From NCBI RefSeq assembly GCF_000192745.1, contig NC_015259.1, forward strand, positions 1,875,001 through 1,939,000: a stretch of 64,000 bases of DNA, written 5' to 3'. This document shows, piece after piece, positions 11,392 to 19,177 of the stretch (position 1 is the first letter of the stretch; each line of letters starts with the position of its first letter). The DNA comes from Polymorphum gilvum SL003B-26A1. Lineage in GTDB: Bacteria; Pseudomonadota; Alphaproteobacteria; Rhizobiales; Stappiaceae. The notes below the pieces were generated by a model that saw only the letters and a list, made by a program, of their open reading frames with translations, was not told the origin of the DNA and searched no databases. The position numbers and the translations under genes were made by a program.

Positions 11392-11462
11392 CAGCTTGTT
11401 TGCTGGAGCATAGTCTTATCGACCGGGTCGATTCGATCCGGTCGGAATATGTTCCAGAGGAC

Positions 11463-12095
11463 TCAGCCCTCCTGTTCGGCGTTGCGGCGGCGGATTTCGC
11501 GGGCCCGCCGCTCCAGATCGTCGCCGTCGCGGTCTTCGGCGCGCGGCTTTCGAGGCGGCGAGGATGCCGGGGACGGCGTCGAGGGGGCGTCGTCCATCAT
11601 GCGCATGGAGCGCGGCAGTTCCAGCTTCTCGCGCAGCCGGTCGACGACCTCGGACGGCGCGTCGCTGCTTTCGTAGCTCATGTGGGTGAGCGGGACCCGG
11701 CGCCCGGCAACGATCAGCACCGGCCGCTGCCACACTTTCCTGGACAGGAAGTTGTGGAAGAAGCCGGCGCGTTCGAGCACGACGTTCTCCAGCGCCGACA
11801 GCGCCAGCCGCTCGCTGCCGATCAGGCGTCCGGAGACGCTGCGATGCTCGAGCAGCAGACGGTCGTTGGCCTTGTCGAAGATGACCCGGGTGCGGGCGGC
11901 CTGACGGTGGATGCGCACGATCAGGGCGCCGGCGGCGACCAGCGCGACCGCAGAGGGCCACAGGCTGTCGGCGGCGAGGCCGCCGACCGCGCAGGCGATT
12001 GCGCCGATGGCGAGGATGACGATCGAGACGCGTGCCTGCACCTTGTCGTCGTGGATATATTCGAGGCGGTTCGGGGTCGGCGAGACCAGATCCAT
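11463..12095 (-). CDS. Small two-helix inner-membrane protein, unknown function
   Basis: 210 residues. After a short cytoplasmic N-terminus (MDLVSPTPNRLEYIHDDK), two hydrophobic segments (about residues 22-60) are separated by a tight turn. A basic region and a cytoplasmic domain with a PH-like or bacterial-PH-like pattern follow (RVIFDKANDRLLLEHRSV ... ALENVVLERAGFF). The C-terminal 45 residues are charged, proline-rich and probably disordered. No family could be named with certainty. No Shine-Dalgarno sequence is evident, but a seven-base-arm hairpin (12123-12140) lies in its leader. Confidence 0.65.
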   Translation of the reverse strand: MDLVSPTPNRLEYIHDDKVQARVSIVILAIGAIACAVGGLAADSLWPSAVALVAAGALIVRIHRQAARTRVIFDKANDRLLLEHRSVSGRLIGSERLALSALENVVLERAGFFHNFLSRKVWQRPVLIVAGRRVPLTHMSYESSDAPSEVVDRLREKLELPRSMRMMDDAPSTPSPASSPPRKPRAEDRDGDDLERRAREIRRRNAEQEG

Positions 12096-12195
12096 TGCGC
12101 GTGCCCAAGGTTGCGGCTGCAGCGAGGAGGGATCTCCTCGTCCTGGGTCGTCACTTTTATCGATCTGGCTTGCGGGAAGCTTGCGTCAGCGAACG

Positions 12196-12221
12196 AAAAA
12201 CCCGCCGGCCGGGCCGGCGGG
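12196..12221 (-). terminator. Rho-independent terminator of the 5'-nucleotidase gene
   Basis: Read on the minus strand, nine-base arms (CCCGCCGGC / GCCGGCGGG) are followed by five Ts, starting 27 bases after the stop. Confidence 0.8.
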
Positions 12222-12247
12222 TCCGTTGTCAGCTCCGAACGGGACGG

Positions 12248-14260
12248 TCAGGCGCTGACCAGACGGCCGTCGAGCAGCGCGCCGGTCGCCGGAGACACCG
12301 TGCCGATGGTGCGGATGTGGGCGATGATCTCGTTGCGGTAGACCAGGCCGGTGTGGTCGTAGTCGAGTTGGCGCATGTCCATGCTGGGGATGTCGCCCGG
12401 CACGCCGCCGGAGATCGGCTTGCCGTTCCACGCCTCGCCGAAACCGCCGAGCGAGATGTAGGTGTTGAAGGCGACCTTGAAGGACTTGTCCATCAGCTGA
12501 TCGATCGGCGTGCCGTCGATGGTGACGTCGGCGGCGCGTGCCTCGGCGGCGGAGGCGCCGAAATCGATGCGGTAGCGCAGGGTCCTGGAAAAATGCAGGA
12601 AGCCGCGCGACACGAACTGGGTCAGGTCGATGCCGCCGGCGGCGAGTTCCTCGGGCCGCACGACGCGCTTGGCGTTGTTGTCGAGCATGTCGAGGATCTG
12701 CGCGCCGGTCATGGTCGCCACATGCACGTTGTCGGCATAGGGCATGACGTCGTACCAGGCCTTGAAGCTCAGCGGCCCTTCGGCGACGCCGGCGGTCAGG
12801 CCGGTGGCGTTGAACAGGGCGATGTCGATCGGGCCGCCGGGGAAGGTCGCCGAACGATCGACCAGGGCATCGTTCATGAAGTTGGCGATCGCCACCTCGC
12901 GGATGTAGCGGTCGGCGATGGTGCGCTCGGTGGAAACCAGCGCGCCGTCCTCGACGGTGCCGATCTGCTCCGCCAGCTTGCTGTCGAGCGCCTTGATCAG
13001 CGGCAGCACGTGTTCGGCCTCGAAGTCGGCGTCATAGTCGCCGTCGTGCTCGAGCCCGGCGTACTTGGGATCGTCCGCCTTGACGCGGTCGTCGCGCTGC
13101 TTGATCGCATGCAGGCCGACCGAGGAGAACCAGGCCTTACGGCCGCTCTCGGCGGCGATCGACATGGCGATATCGCCGAGGAACTTGCCGTTGGCCTCGG
13201 CCTGGGTGATCAGCACGCCCTCGACGACGTTGTCGACGTCGATGCCCTCGCCGTTGAGCTTGGTGTGCGAGTGGCCGCCGAGCAGGACGACGGGCTTGTC
13301 GGTGAGCGGGCCGGCGGCGGCGGCGATGTCGAGGTCGCCTTCACCGATCATGCGGGCGGCGCCGGCCTTGCCACTGCGGTGGGAGCCGGAGCCGAAGCCG
13401 CAGTGGGACAGGATGACGACGACGTCGGAGATTTCGGCGACCGCCGGCAGGACGTTGCGGACCGCCTCGACCGGGCTGGCGACGGCGAGCGTCGGGTCGG
13501 ACGGCTGGCCGACGCGGGTGTCGACGGCGGTGGTCAGGCCGATGAAGCCGATGCGCAGGCCCTTGGCCTCGGCGACCGCCGCACAGACATAGTCCTCGTC
13601 GCGGGCGAGGAACTGAGAACCGTGCACGTTGGCCGACAGGACGGGGAAGCGCGCGTCGCGCTTGAGGCCGACCTTGAGCAGTTCGGCGCCGCGGTCGAAC
13701 TCGTGGTTGCCGAGCACGGCGATGTCGACGCCAGCGGCCGAATAGGCCCGGTAGGCCGGGTCGACGACGAATTCCTCGGGCGACCAGCCGGTCAGTTCGT
13801 CGAACACCGAGCCGGTGTGGTCGTCGCCGACGGAGACGAACAGGACGATCTCGTTGTCCTTGGCATCGGCCCGAGCCTGCCGGACCTTCCTGACCATCTG
13901 CGACAGGCGGTGGGTGTCGCCGCGCGCGGCGTGCATGTCGGTGATGTGGTTGTGCATGTCGTTGAAGTGCATCAGGCGCAGCACGCGGCGCTCGCCGGCC
14001 GGCAGGGTCGGGGCCGGCACCGGGTTGCCTTCCTCGGTGACGATCGCGCGGATCGGGCCCGACAGCGGATCGCCCTTGAGCAGGAACAGGCGCTCGACCG
14101 CCCCGGCCGGGTTGGCCTCGACCGGGGCCATCAGCAGTTCGCCCGGACCGGCGGCGGCCTGGGCGCGGAAGACAACGACGGGCGAAAGGGCGGACAGACC
14201 GGCGGCGGCGCTGGCCTTGAGGAAGCTGCGGCGGGACATGAATCCGGTGTCGATCGGCAT
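12248..14260 (-). CDS. Tat-exported bifunctional metallophosphatase/5'-nucleotidase
   Basis: 670 residues from the ATG at 14260, eight bases after AGGAG. The N-terminus MSRRSFLKASAAAGL is a twin-arginine signal, so export is in folded form to the periplasm. The calcineurin-like metal site is seen as FNDMHNH, SVGDDHTGS, LGNHEFDRG, LSHCGFG and GGHSHTKLNG. The C-terminal half is the 5'-nucleotidase substrate domain (LFNATGLTAGV, TMTGAQILDML). It hydrolyses nucleoside monophosphates, probably for phosphate and nucleoside salvage. A single CTGTCAC half-site lies about 80 bases upstream. Confidence 0.88.
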   Translation of the reverse strand: MPIDTGFMSRRSFLKASAAAGLSALSPVVVFRAQAAAGPGELLMAPVEANPAGAVERLFLLKGDPLSGPIRAIVTEEGNPVPAPTLPAGERRVLRLMHFNDMHNHITDMHAARGDTHRLSQMVRKVRQARADAKDNEIVLFVSVGDDHTGSVFDELTGWSPEEFVVDPAYRAYSAAGVDIAVLGNHEFDRGAELLKVGLKRDARFPVLSANVHGSQFLARDEDYVCAAVAEAKGLRIGFIGLTTAVDTRVGQPSDPTLAVASPVEAVRNVLPAVAEISDVVVILSHCGFGSGSHRSGKAGAARMIGEGDLDIAAAAGPLTDKPVVLLGGHSHTKLNGEGIDVDNVVEGVLITQAEANGKFLGDIAMSIAAESGRKAWFSSVGLHAIKQRDDRVKADDPKYAGLEHDGDYDADFEAEHVLPLIKALDSKLAEQIGTVEDGALVSTERTIADRYIREVAIANFMNDALVDRSATFPGGPIDIALFNATGLTAGVAEGPLSFKAWYDVMPYADNVHVATMTGAQILDMLDNNAKRVVRPEELAAGGIDLTQFVSRGFLHFSRTLRYRIDFGASAAEARAADVTIDGTPIDQLMDKSFKVAFNTYISLGGFGEAWNGKPISGGVPGDIPSMDMRQLDYDHTGLVYRNEIIAHIRTIGTVSPATGALLDGRLVSA

Positions 14261-14375
14261 AGGACTGCTCCTGGAGTCGGTGCGCGCGGCCATACGCGCG
14301 GCGGCACAGACCTAGTCGGCATCCTTGAAGTCCTTGTGACAGTCGAGAAAAGCGTTCCCCGGCAGAAACGCAACC

Positions 14376-15089
14376 TCAGCGCGCGGCGTCGCGGGTCGGG
14401 CCGAACAGATCCTCGAAGGCGGCGCGCAGGACCATATCGGATTCAGCCATCGAGACGGGGATGCCGAGATCGACCAGACTGGTGACGCCGTGGCGGGCAA
14501 CGCCGCAGGGGATAATGCCAGAGAAATGCTCCAGATCCGGATCGACGTTGAGGCTGATGCCGTGGAAGGTGACCCAGCGACGCACGCGGATGCCGATCGC
14601 GGCGATCTTGTCCTCGACCTCGGTGCCCTTGTCGGGGCGGCGGACCCAGACGCCGACGCGGTCCTCGCGCCGCTCGCCGCGGATGTGATAGTGCCACAGG
14701 CTGGCGATCACCCAGGCCTCGAGCGCGGCGATGAAGGCGCGCACGTCCTGTTGGCGGCGCCTGAGATCCAGCATGACATAGGCGACCCTCTGACCGGGGC
14801 CGTGATAGGTGTACTGGCCGCCGCGACCGCTGCGATGGACGGGGAAGCGTTCCGGGGCGAGCAGGTCCTCCGGCCGGGCGCTGGTGCCGGCGGTATAGAG
14901 CGGGGGATGCTCGAGCAGCCAGACGCGCTCGCCGGCGGTGCCGGCGGCGATGCGCTCGACCCGCGCCTCCATCTCCGCGACGGACTCCTCGTAGCCGACC
15001 GGTTCGTCGGTCACCACCCACTCGACCGGCGGCGTATCGATCCGGGGATGAAAGTCGGGGAGGAGGGCTTCGCGATCGACAGCGGACAT
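14376..15089 (-). CDS. lipB: Octanoyl-[acyl carrier protein] transferase (LipB)
   Basis: LipB moves octanoate from ACP to lipoyl domains, the first step of lipoate assembly. The 237-residue form has the family signatures [30 protein letters not shown], the catalytic-site lysine in [19 protein letters not shown], and the cysteine in GIIPCGV. I start at the ATG at 15089. Two in-frame starts up to nine codons upstream would place codons over a CtrA-like box. It is divergent from fliN and 115 bases upstream of the nucleotidase gene. Confidence 0.92.
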   Translation of the reverse strand: MSAVDREALLPDFHPRIDTPPVEWVVTDEPVGYEESVAEMEARVERIAAGTAGERVWLLEHPPLYTAGTSARPEDLLAPERFPVHRSGRGGQYTYHGPGQRVAYVMLDLRRRQQDVRAFIAALEAWVIASLWHYHIRGERREDRVGVWVRRPDKGTEVEDKIAAIGIRVRRWVTFHGISLNVDPDLEHFSGIIPCGVARHGVTSLVDLGIPVSMAESDMVLRAAFEDLFGPTRDAAR

Positions 15090-15094
15090 GGGCG

Positions 15095-15110
15095 TTAAGA
15101 ATTTGTTAAC
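15095..15110 (+). promoter_or_regulatory. CtrA-type box, perfect match
   Basis: TTAA, seven bases, TTAAC: an exact match to the CtrA consensus, 90 bases before the fliN start and immediately upstream of the lipB start. Confidence 0.5.
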
Positions 15111-15130
15111 CATCAACTGGCGATGGTGGG

Positions 15131-15146
15131 GTAAGGATTTGTTAAC
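15131..15146 (+). promoter_or_regulatory. Second CtrA-type box
   Basis: GTAA, seven bases, TTAAC, one mismatch from the CtrA consensus. It shares the block GATTTGTTAACC almost exactly with the first box, 36 bases further on, and lies 54 bases before the fliN start. Confidence 0.45.
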
Positions 15147-15199
15147 CGGCAGCCGCAGCGGCGCCTGCCGGACGTTCCTCTTACAGGCGGACCGGTCCG

Positions 15200-15466
15200 A
15201 TGGCCACCTTCGATGAAATCAGCGTCGACATTTCGGTCGTGCTCGGCACTACGGAGATGCCCGTGCACCAGCTGCTGCGCATGGGTCGCGGCGCGGTGAT
15301 CGACCTCGACGTCGCCGAGGAAGACGACGTCAAGATCTTCGCCAACAACACGCTGGTGGCCAAGGGGCAGGTGGTTCTGCTCGGCGAGCGGATCGGCGTG
15401 TCGATCACCGAGGTGCTGATGCGCGCGCCGGAGGTGCGTCCGATGCGCACGGACGGGCCGCTCTGA
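15200..15466 (+). CDS. fliN: Flagellar motor switch protein FliN
   Basis: 88 residues comprising one SpoA/FliN C-terminal domain: [31 protein letters not shown], then [26 protein letters not shown]. In the switch complex FliN forms the lower C-ring and binds FliM and FliG. The protein is as short as the core domain, with almost no N-terminal extension. It stands alone, away from any other flagellar gene in the window. Two CtrA-like boxes in its upstream region fit cell-cycle control of flagellar genes in alphaproteobacteria. A type III secretion homologue (SctQ C-terminal part) is a less likely reading. Confidence 0.85.
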   Translation: MATFDEISVDISVVLGTTEMPVHQLLRMGRGAVIDLDVAEEDDVKIFANNTLVAKGQVVLLGERIGVSITEVLMRAPEVRPMRTDGPL

Positions 15467-15579
15467 GCCCGGTGATGGCCTGGTCCGGCTAGTGTGGATT
15501 TCCGGTTCCATCGCTCTTGCGCGGCAGAATCCGATTTGCTACATGGGGCGCCTCGGTGCCTGACGGCGCCGGAACACGA

Positions 15580-15666
15580 GCGGTCGTGGCGGAATTGGTA
15601 GACGCGCAGCGTTGAGGTCGCTGTGGGGTAAAACCCGTGGAAGTTCGAGTCTTCTCGACCGCACCA
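15580..15666 (+). tRNA. tRNA-Leu(GAG)
   Basis: An 87-base cloverleaf. The acceptor is GCGGTCG pairing with CGACCGC, followed by A and an encoded CCA. The D arm begins TGGCGGAATTGGTAGACGC, as usual for tRNA-Leu. The anticodon stem CAGCG/CGCTG encloses loop TTGAGGT, giving anticodon GAG (codons CUC and CUU). A long class II variable arm follows (GTGGGGTAAAACCCGT), then the T arm GTTCGAGTC. A possible promoter TTGCGC - 17 bases - TACATG lies at 15517-15545. Confidence 0.97.
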
Positions 15667-15670
15667 TTTG

Positions 15671-15717
15671 CAAGGCCCTTGCAGGAACTTCGTCCAGAGG
15701 TTCGTGCAAGGGCCTTG
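15671..15717 (+). terminator. Hairpin after tRNA-Leu
   Basis: Perfect 13-base arms (CAAGGCCCTTGCA / TGCAAGGGCCTTG) enclose a 21-base loop, starting five bases after the CCA and followed by TCGTTT. It probably trims or ends the tRNA transcript. The right arm contains the ribosome site and TTG start of the next gene. Confidence 0.65.
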
Positions 15718-16062
15718 TCGTTTACGCGGGCCTTCGCCGGCGCCTGCCGCGCCCTGCCGCGCGTGGCGTTGCCGCTCGCGCTCGCGGCCGGGCTGGCGGG
15801 GTTCGTCTCGCCCGAGCAGATGCGCAACATGCGCCGGCCGCCGTTCGAACTCGCCAACCTGACCTGCGACCAGCTCTGGTACCTGCGGGAGAAGATCCGC
15901 GCCGACGGCGGCATCTGTCCGCGCGACGAGCGGGCGCGGCGTGCCTTCTTCCGCACACGGACCTGCATTTCGCCGGACGAGCGCGTGCTGCCGGCCGAGG
16001 TGAGAACCTATCTCGACGCCGTGCGCAAGGCCGAGCAGGCGCGCGCCTGCGACGCCGAATGA
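15715..16062 (+). CDS. Secreted YARHG-like domain protein
   Basis: 115 residues if started at the TTG at 15715, which has AAGGG just upstream and opens a signal peptide (RALPRVALPLALAAGLAGF). The frame is open to 15637, but an ATG there lies inside the tRNA gene, so it is rejected. The mature part has FELANLTCDQLWYLREKIRA followed by CPRDERARRAFF and RTRTC, a pattern like the YARHG domain of extracellular proteins, with four cysteines. The function is unknown. Placing the start inside the tRNA terminator hairpin implies either read-through control or an independent start site. Confidence 0.6.
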   Translation: MSFTRAFAGACRALPRVALPLALAAGLAGFVSPEQMRNMRRPPFELANLTCDQLWYLREKIRADGGICPRDERARRAFFRTRTCISPDERVLPAEVRTYLDAVRKAEQARACDAE

Positions 16063-16215
16063 TCCGTTTGCCACGGTCGTGGCCGTCATAAAAAGGCGCA
16101 TGCTTTCCCATAGCCAAAGCAGGTCCGCACGGGTAGTTCTGGGGACGGCCGCGCCGCCGGCCGGCGTACCAGCCCAGACACGACCGCACGCACACCCGGA
16201 ACCTGGAGGGAGTTC

Positions 16216-17628
16216 ATGACGAATGCCGAGATCGTCGACGCCGCCCCTGCACCCGCCGCGATCCCGGTCCGCGACGAGGACGGCCGTCTGACCGACTCCT
16301 TCCTCGGGGCGGTGGAAGCGGCGCTGGCGGCGGAGGACCGCGACGTCCTGCTCGCGCTGGTCGGCGATCTGCACGAGGCCGATGTCGGCGCCGTGATCGA
16401 GACCCTGGCAGAAGACGAGCGGCCGGCCTTCGTGCGCCTGCTGGGCGACGCCTTCGACTACACGGCGCTGACCGAACTCGACGAGGCGGTGCGCGTCAAG
16501 CTGCTGGAGGAACTGCCGACAGCCGATATCGCGGCCGGCCTCGGCGAACTCGATTCGGACGACGCCGTCTACATCCTGGAAGACCTCGACGCGGAAGATC
16601 AGGCGGCCATCCTCGGGGAACTGTCCTACTCGGACCGCATGCAGATCGAGCGGGCGCTGGACTATCCGGAGGAAAGCGCCGGCCGGCGCATGCAGACGGA
16701 CTTCATCGCCGTGCCGCCGTTCTGGACCGTCGGCCAGACCATCGACCACATGCGCGAGGCGGACGACCTGCCGGAGACCTTCTACGAACTCTATGTCGTC
16801 GACCCGGGCTTCCGCCTGATCGGTGCGGTGGCCCTGAACAAGATCCTGCGCACGCCGCGCGGCGAGAAGATCTCCGCCATCATGACCGAGACGCGCCACA
16901 GCGTGCTGGCGACGGAGGACCAGGAAGAAGTGGCGCGGCGGTTCGAACGCTACAACCTGGTGTCGTCGGCGGTCGTGGACGAGGCCGATCGCCTGGTCGG
17001 CGTGCTGACCGTCGACGACATCGTCGACGTCATCCAGGAGGAGGCGGAGGAGGACATGCGCGCGCTGGCCGGCGTCGGCGACGAGGAGATTTCCGACAGC
17101 GTCGTGACCACCGCCCGCTCGCGGCTGACCTGGTTGGTGGTCAACCTGGGGACTGCGATCCTGGCGTCCCTGGTGATCGCCCTGTTCGACGATACCATCG
17201 AGGCGATGGTAGCGCTGGCGGTACTGATGCCGATCGTCGCCTCGCTCGGCGGCAACGCCGGCATGCAGACGATGACGGTGGCGGTACGGGCGATCGCGAC
17301 CCAGGACCTGGACGCGCGCAACATGATGCGGGTGCTGCGCCGCGAGGTGCTGGTCGGAATCGTCAACGGCGTGGCGCTGTCGATCCTGATCGGCGTCGTC
17401 GTCTACTTCTGGTTCGACAACCCCGGCCTCGGCATGGTCATCGGCAGTGCGATCGTCGTCAATCTTCTGTTTGCCGGCCTGTGCGGCCTGCTGATACCGA
17501 TCACGCTGGACCGGTTGCGGGTCGACCCGGCGATCGCCTCGAGCGTCTTCGTCACCATGGTGACCGATGTCGTCGGATTCTTCGCGTTCCTTGGCATAGC
17601 TGCGGTCTGGTTCAGTCTGCCATTCTGA
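16216..17628 (+). CDS. mgtE: Magnesium transporter MgtE
   Basis: 470 residues, the full length for MgtE, a dimeric Mg2+ channel of the inner membrane. The order is a superhelical N domain rich in acidic residues (LADLHEADVG-like segments, ELPTADIAAGLGEL), a CBS pair (about residues 135-255, TPRGEKISAIM and VLTVDDIVDVI), a connecting helix, then five membrane helices at about 295-470. The pore signature MPIVASLGGNAGMQT is intact. Mg2+ binding between the N and CBS domains closes the channel. A GGAGGGAG ribosome site precedes the ATG. Confidence 0.93.
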   Translation: MTNAEIVDAAPAPAAIPVRDEDGRLTDSFLGAVEAALAAEDRDVLLALVGDLHEADVGAVIETLAEDERPAFVRLLGDAFDYTALTELDEAVRVKLLEELPTADIAAGLGELDSDDAVYILEDLDAEDQAAILGELSYSDRMQIERALDYPEESAGRRMQTDFIAVPPFWTVGQTIDHMREADDLPETFYELYVVDPGFRLIGAVALNKILRTPRGEKISAIMTETRHSVLATEDQEEVARRFERYNLVSSAVVDEADRLVGVLTVDDIVDVIQEEAEEDMRALAGVGDEEISDSVVTTARSRLTWLVVNLGTAILASLVIALFDDTIEAMVALAVLMPIVASLGGNAGMQTMTVAVRAIATQDLDARNMMRVLRREVLVGIVNGVALSILIGVVVYFWFDNPGLGMVIGSAIVVNLLFAGLCGLLIPITLDRLRVDPAIASSVFVTMVTDVVGFFAFLGIAAVWFSLPF

Positions 17629-17691
17629 CGCGTGTTGTGCCGCCCAAGCATCCTAACGGTTTTAGCGATTACGTAAATTTTACAATTCCGA

Positions 17692-17707
17692 GCTAGGCTT
17701 CCCTAGC
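17692..17707. terminator. Short hairpin between mgtE and the GGDEF gene
   Basis: Perfect six-base arms GCTAGG/CCTAGC around CTTC. No T-run. An 11-base palindrome, GTAAATTTTAC, lies just upstream at 17673-17683. These could be a weak stop or operator sites for the gene at 17732. Confidence 0.3.
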
Positions 17708-17731
17708 GTCAAACGGCATTTTTCGGATCCC

Positions 17732-18634
17732 ATGCATATTGTCCTCGTTGAACCGAGCCTGTTCGGCCGGCGAACCCTCGGCAATCTCCTCGAAAAGCGC
17801 GGCCATCGGGTCGACGCCTTCCCTGACGCCGTGGGCGCTCTGCAGTTCATCAGAAAGGTCACTTCGGTGGAACTGGTGCTGATCAGCCTCGAAATCGAAG
17901 GCATGACCGGCCTGGAATTGTGCTGGCAGTGTCGGCTGATCGCCCAGGAAGGCCGGAGCCTGTACATCATCGCGATGTCGTCGTGCGGCGAGACCGAAAA
18001 GGCCATTGAGGCCCTCGACTGCGGCGCCGACGACTATGTCCGCAAGGCTCCGGCGCCAGAGGAACTGTTTGCCCGGATCCGGGCGGCCGAACGGCTGAAC
18101 ATGATGCAGAGGGATCTGGTCCGGCTGGCGACGCGCGACCCGCTGACGGAACTTTTCAATCGCCGCGCCTTTCTCGACGCCGCGCAAAAGCACATCCGCG
18201 ACGCCTCCGATCTGATCCCGGTCAGCGTCATCCTGCTAGACATCGACCATTTCAAGGCCATCAACGATGCACATGGCCATGCGGTCGGGGACCTGGTGCT
18301 GCGGGCGGTGGCGGAGATCCTCGCGCGCAGCAACGAACTGGCCGGCCGACTGGGCGGAGAGGAGTTCGCTGTGATTGAGCCGGGCTGCACCGCGACGCAG
18401 GCCTGCATTCGGGCGGAGGTGTTACGGGCCGACCTGCAGAGGGTCGATGTCCGGCACGCGGACGCTGTCATTCCGGTCACGGTCAGCCTCGGGGTCGCGG
18501 AGGTTCCGATCGGACGGGAGGATGCCTTCGATTACGCCCTGTGCCTGGCAGATGCGGCGATGTACGAGGCCAAGAGGCTCGGCCGCAACCGGGTCGTGGC
18601 GGCCGGAGCCCTGCGCGGGCGCGCTTCGGCCTGA
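17732..18634 (+). CDS. GGDEF protein with degenerate receiver domain
   Basis: 300 residues. The first 120 form a receiver fold, but the phospho-accepting aspartate is replaced by Ser52 (ELVLISLEIEGM) and the N-terminal acidic pair is reduced to one glutamate (VLVEPS). Lys105 (DYVRKAP) remains. A linker leads to a GGDEF domain with metal-binding LLDIDHFKAIND and active-site GGEEF at 208-212, so cyclic di-GMP synthesis is predicted. The receiver probably responds to something other than phosphorylation, or serves only for dimerisation. PleD differs in having two receivers. The gene is monocistronic with an A+T-rich upstream region. Confidence 0.85.
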   Translation: MHIVLVEPSLFGRRTLGNLLEKRGHRVDAFPDAVGALQFIRKVTSVELVLISLEIEGMTGLELCWQCRLIAQEGRSLYIIAMSSCGETEKAIEALDCGADDYVRKAPAPEELFARIRAAERLNMMQRDLVRLATRDPLTELFNRRAFLDAAQKHIRDASDLIPVSVILLDIDHFKAINDAHGHAVGDLVLRAVAEILARSNELAGRLGGEEFAVIEPGCTATQACIRAEVLRADLQRVDVRHADAVIPVTVSLGVAEVPIGREDAFDYALCLADAAMYEAKRLGRNRVVAAGALRGRASA

Positions 18635-18659
18635 TCTACCGGCCTGAAACCGGCTCGGG

Positions 18660-18763
18660 TCCACGCAGATATTCCATATATAAAATACTGATATTTAAAG
18701 GTATATATTCATATATTGACTTTAACGTAAGGATGCATCTAGGGTCTGTTCGCAGGGGGAACC
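18660..18763 (+). promoter_or_regulatory. A+T-rich promoter region of the MerR gene with LiuR-like operator
   Basis: About 70 bases here are mostly A and T, in sharp contrast to the rest of the window. TTGACTTTAACGTAAGG at 18716-18732 is a partial palindrome resembling the ACGTTAACGT-centred sites of LiuR-type MerR regulators and also offers a TTGACT -35 element. Autoregulation is inferred. Confidence 0.45.
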
Positions 18764-19177
18764 ATGCAGCAGCGCCTTTACACGATTACCCAGCTCACCC
18801 AGGAGTTCGGCATCACGACGCGCACGCTGCGCTTTTACGAGGCGCAGGGCCTGTTGACCCCGCAGCGCCGTGGCCGGCAACGGCTGTACCGGCCCGCGGA
18901 GCGTACGCGGTTGAAGCTGATCCTGCGCGGCAAGCGGCTCGGCTTCTCGCTTGCCGAGATCCGCGAGATCATCGAGATGTACGGCAAGGCGCCGGGCGAG
19001 GTGGGCCAGCTGCGCCTGCTGATGACCCGCATCCGCGACCGGCGCGCCGAACTGGAGGAAAAGCGCCGAGACATCGAGCTGACCCTGGCCGACCTGGATG
19101 AGGTCGAGGCGGGTTGCCGGGCGCGCATGGCCGAACTCGGCCTTTCGGATGCCGTCATGGAGGAGGCCGGCGCATGA
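18764..19177 (+). CDS. liuR: MerR-family regulator, LiuR-like
   Basis: 137 residues. The MerR winged helix is YTITQLTQEFGITTRTLRFYE, followed by the wing GLLTPQRRGRQRLYRP and a long dimerisation coiled coil (about residues 75-125). No metal-binding cysteine pattern of the MerR/CueR kind is seen. The downstream thioesterase and isovaleryl-CoA dehydrogenase genes match the neighbourhood of LiuR, which controls leucine and branched-chain catabolism in proteobacteria. The assignment rests on this context. The stop overlaps the next start (ATGA). Confidence 0.75.
   Translation: MQQRLYTITQLTQEFGITTRTLRFYEAQGLLTPQRRGRQRLYRPAERTRLKLILRGKRLGFSLAEIREIIEMYGKAPGEVGQLRLLMTRIRDRRAELEEKRRDIELTLADLDEVEAGCRARMAELGLSDAVMEEAGA

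Noticed and set aside
12032-14485. An 817-codon open frame on the plus strand
   Set aside because: It is antisense to the 5'-nucleotidase gene, which has full metal-site motifs and a Tat signal.
15637-15714. An ATG start for the YARHG-like protein inside tRNA-Leu
   Set aside because: The codons would overlap the T arm and acceptor of the tRNA and precede the signal peptide by 26 unrelated residues. The TTG at 15715 fits better.
16063-16215. A magnesium riboswitch upstream of mgtE
   Set aside because: The 153-base leader has several G+C hairpins but no recognisable M-box pattern; such elements are mainly known outside alphaproteobacteria.
15580-18634. A genomic island next to the tRNA-Leu gene
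   Set aside because: No integrase, no direct repeat of the tRNA 3' end, and ordinary chromosomal genes follow.
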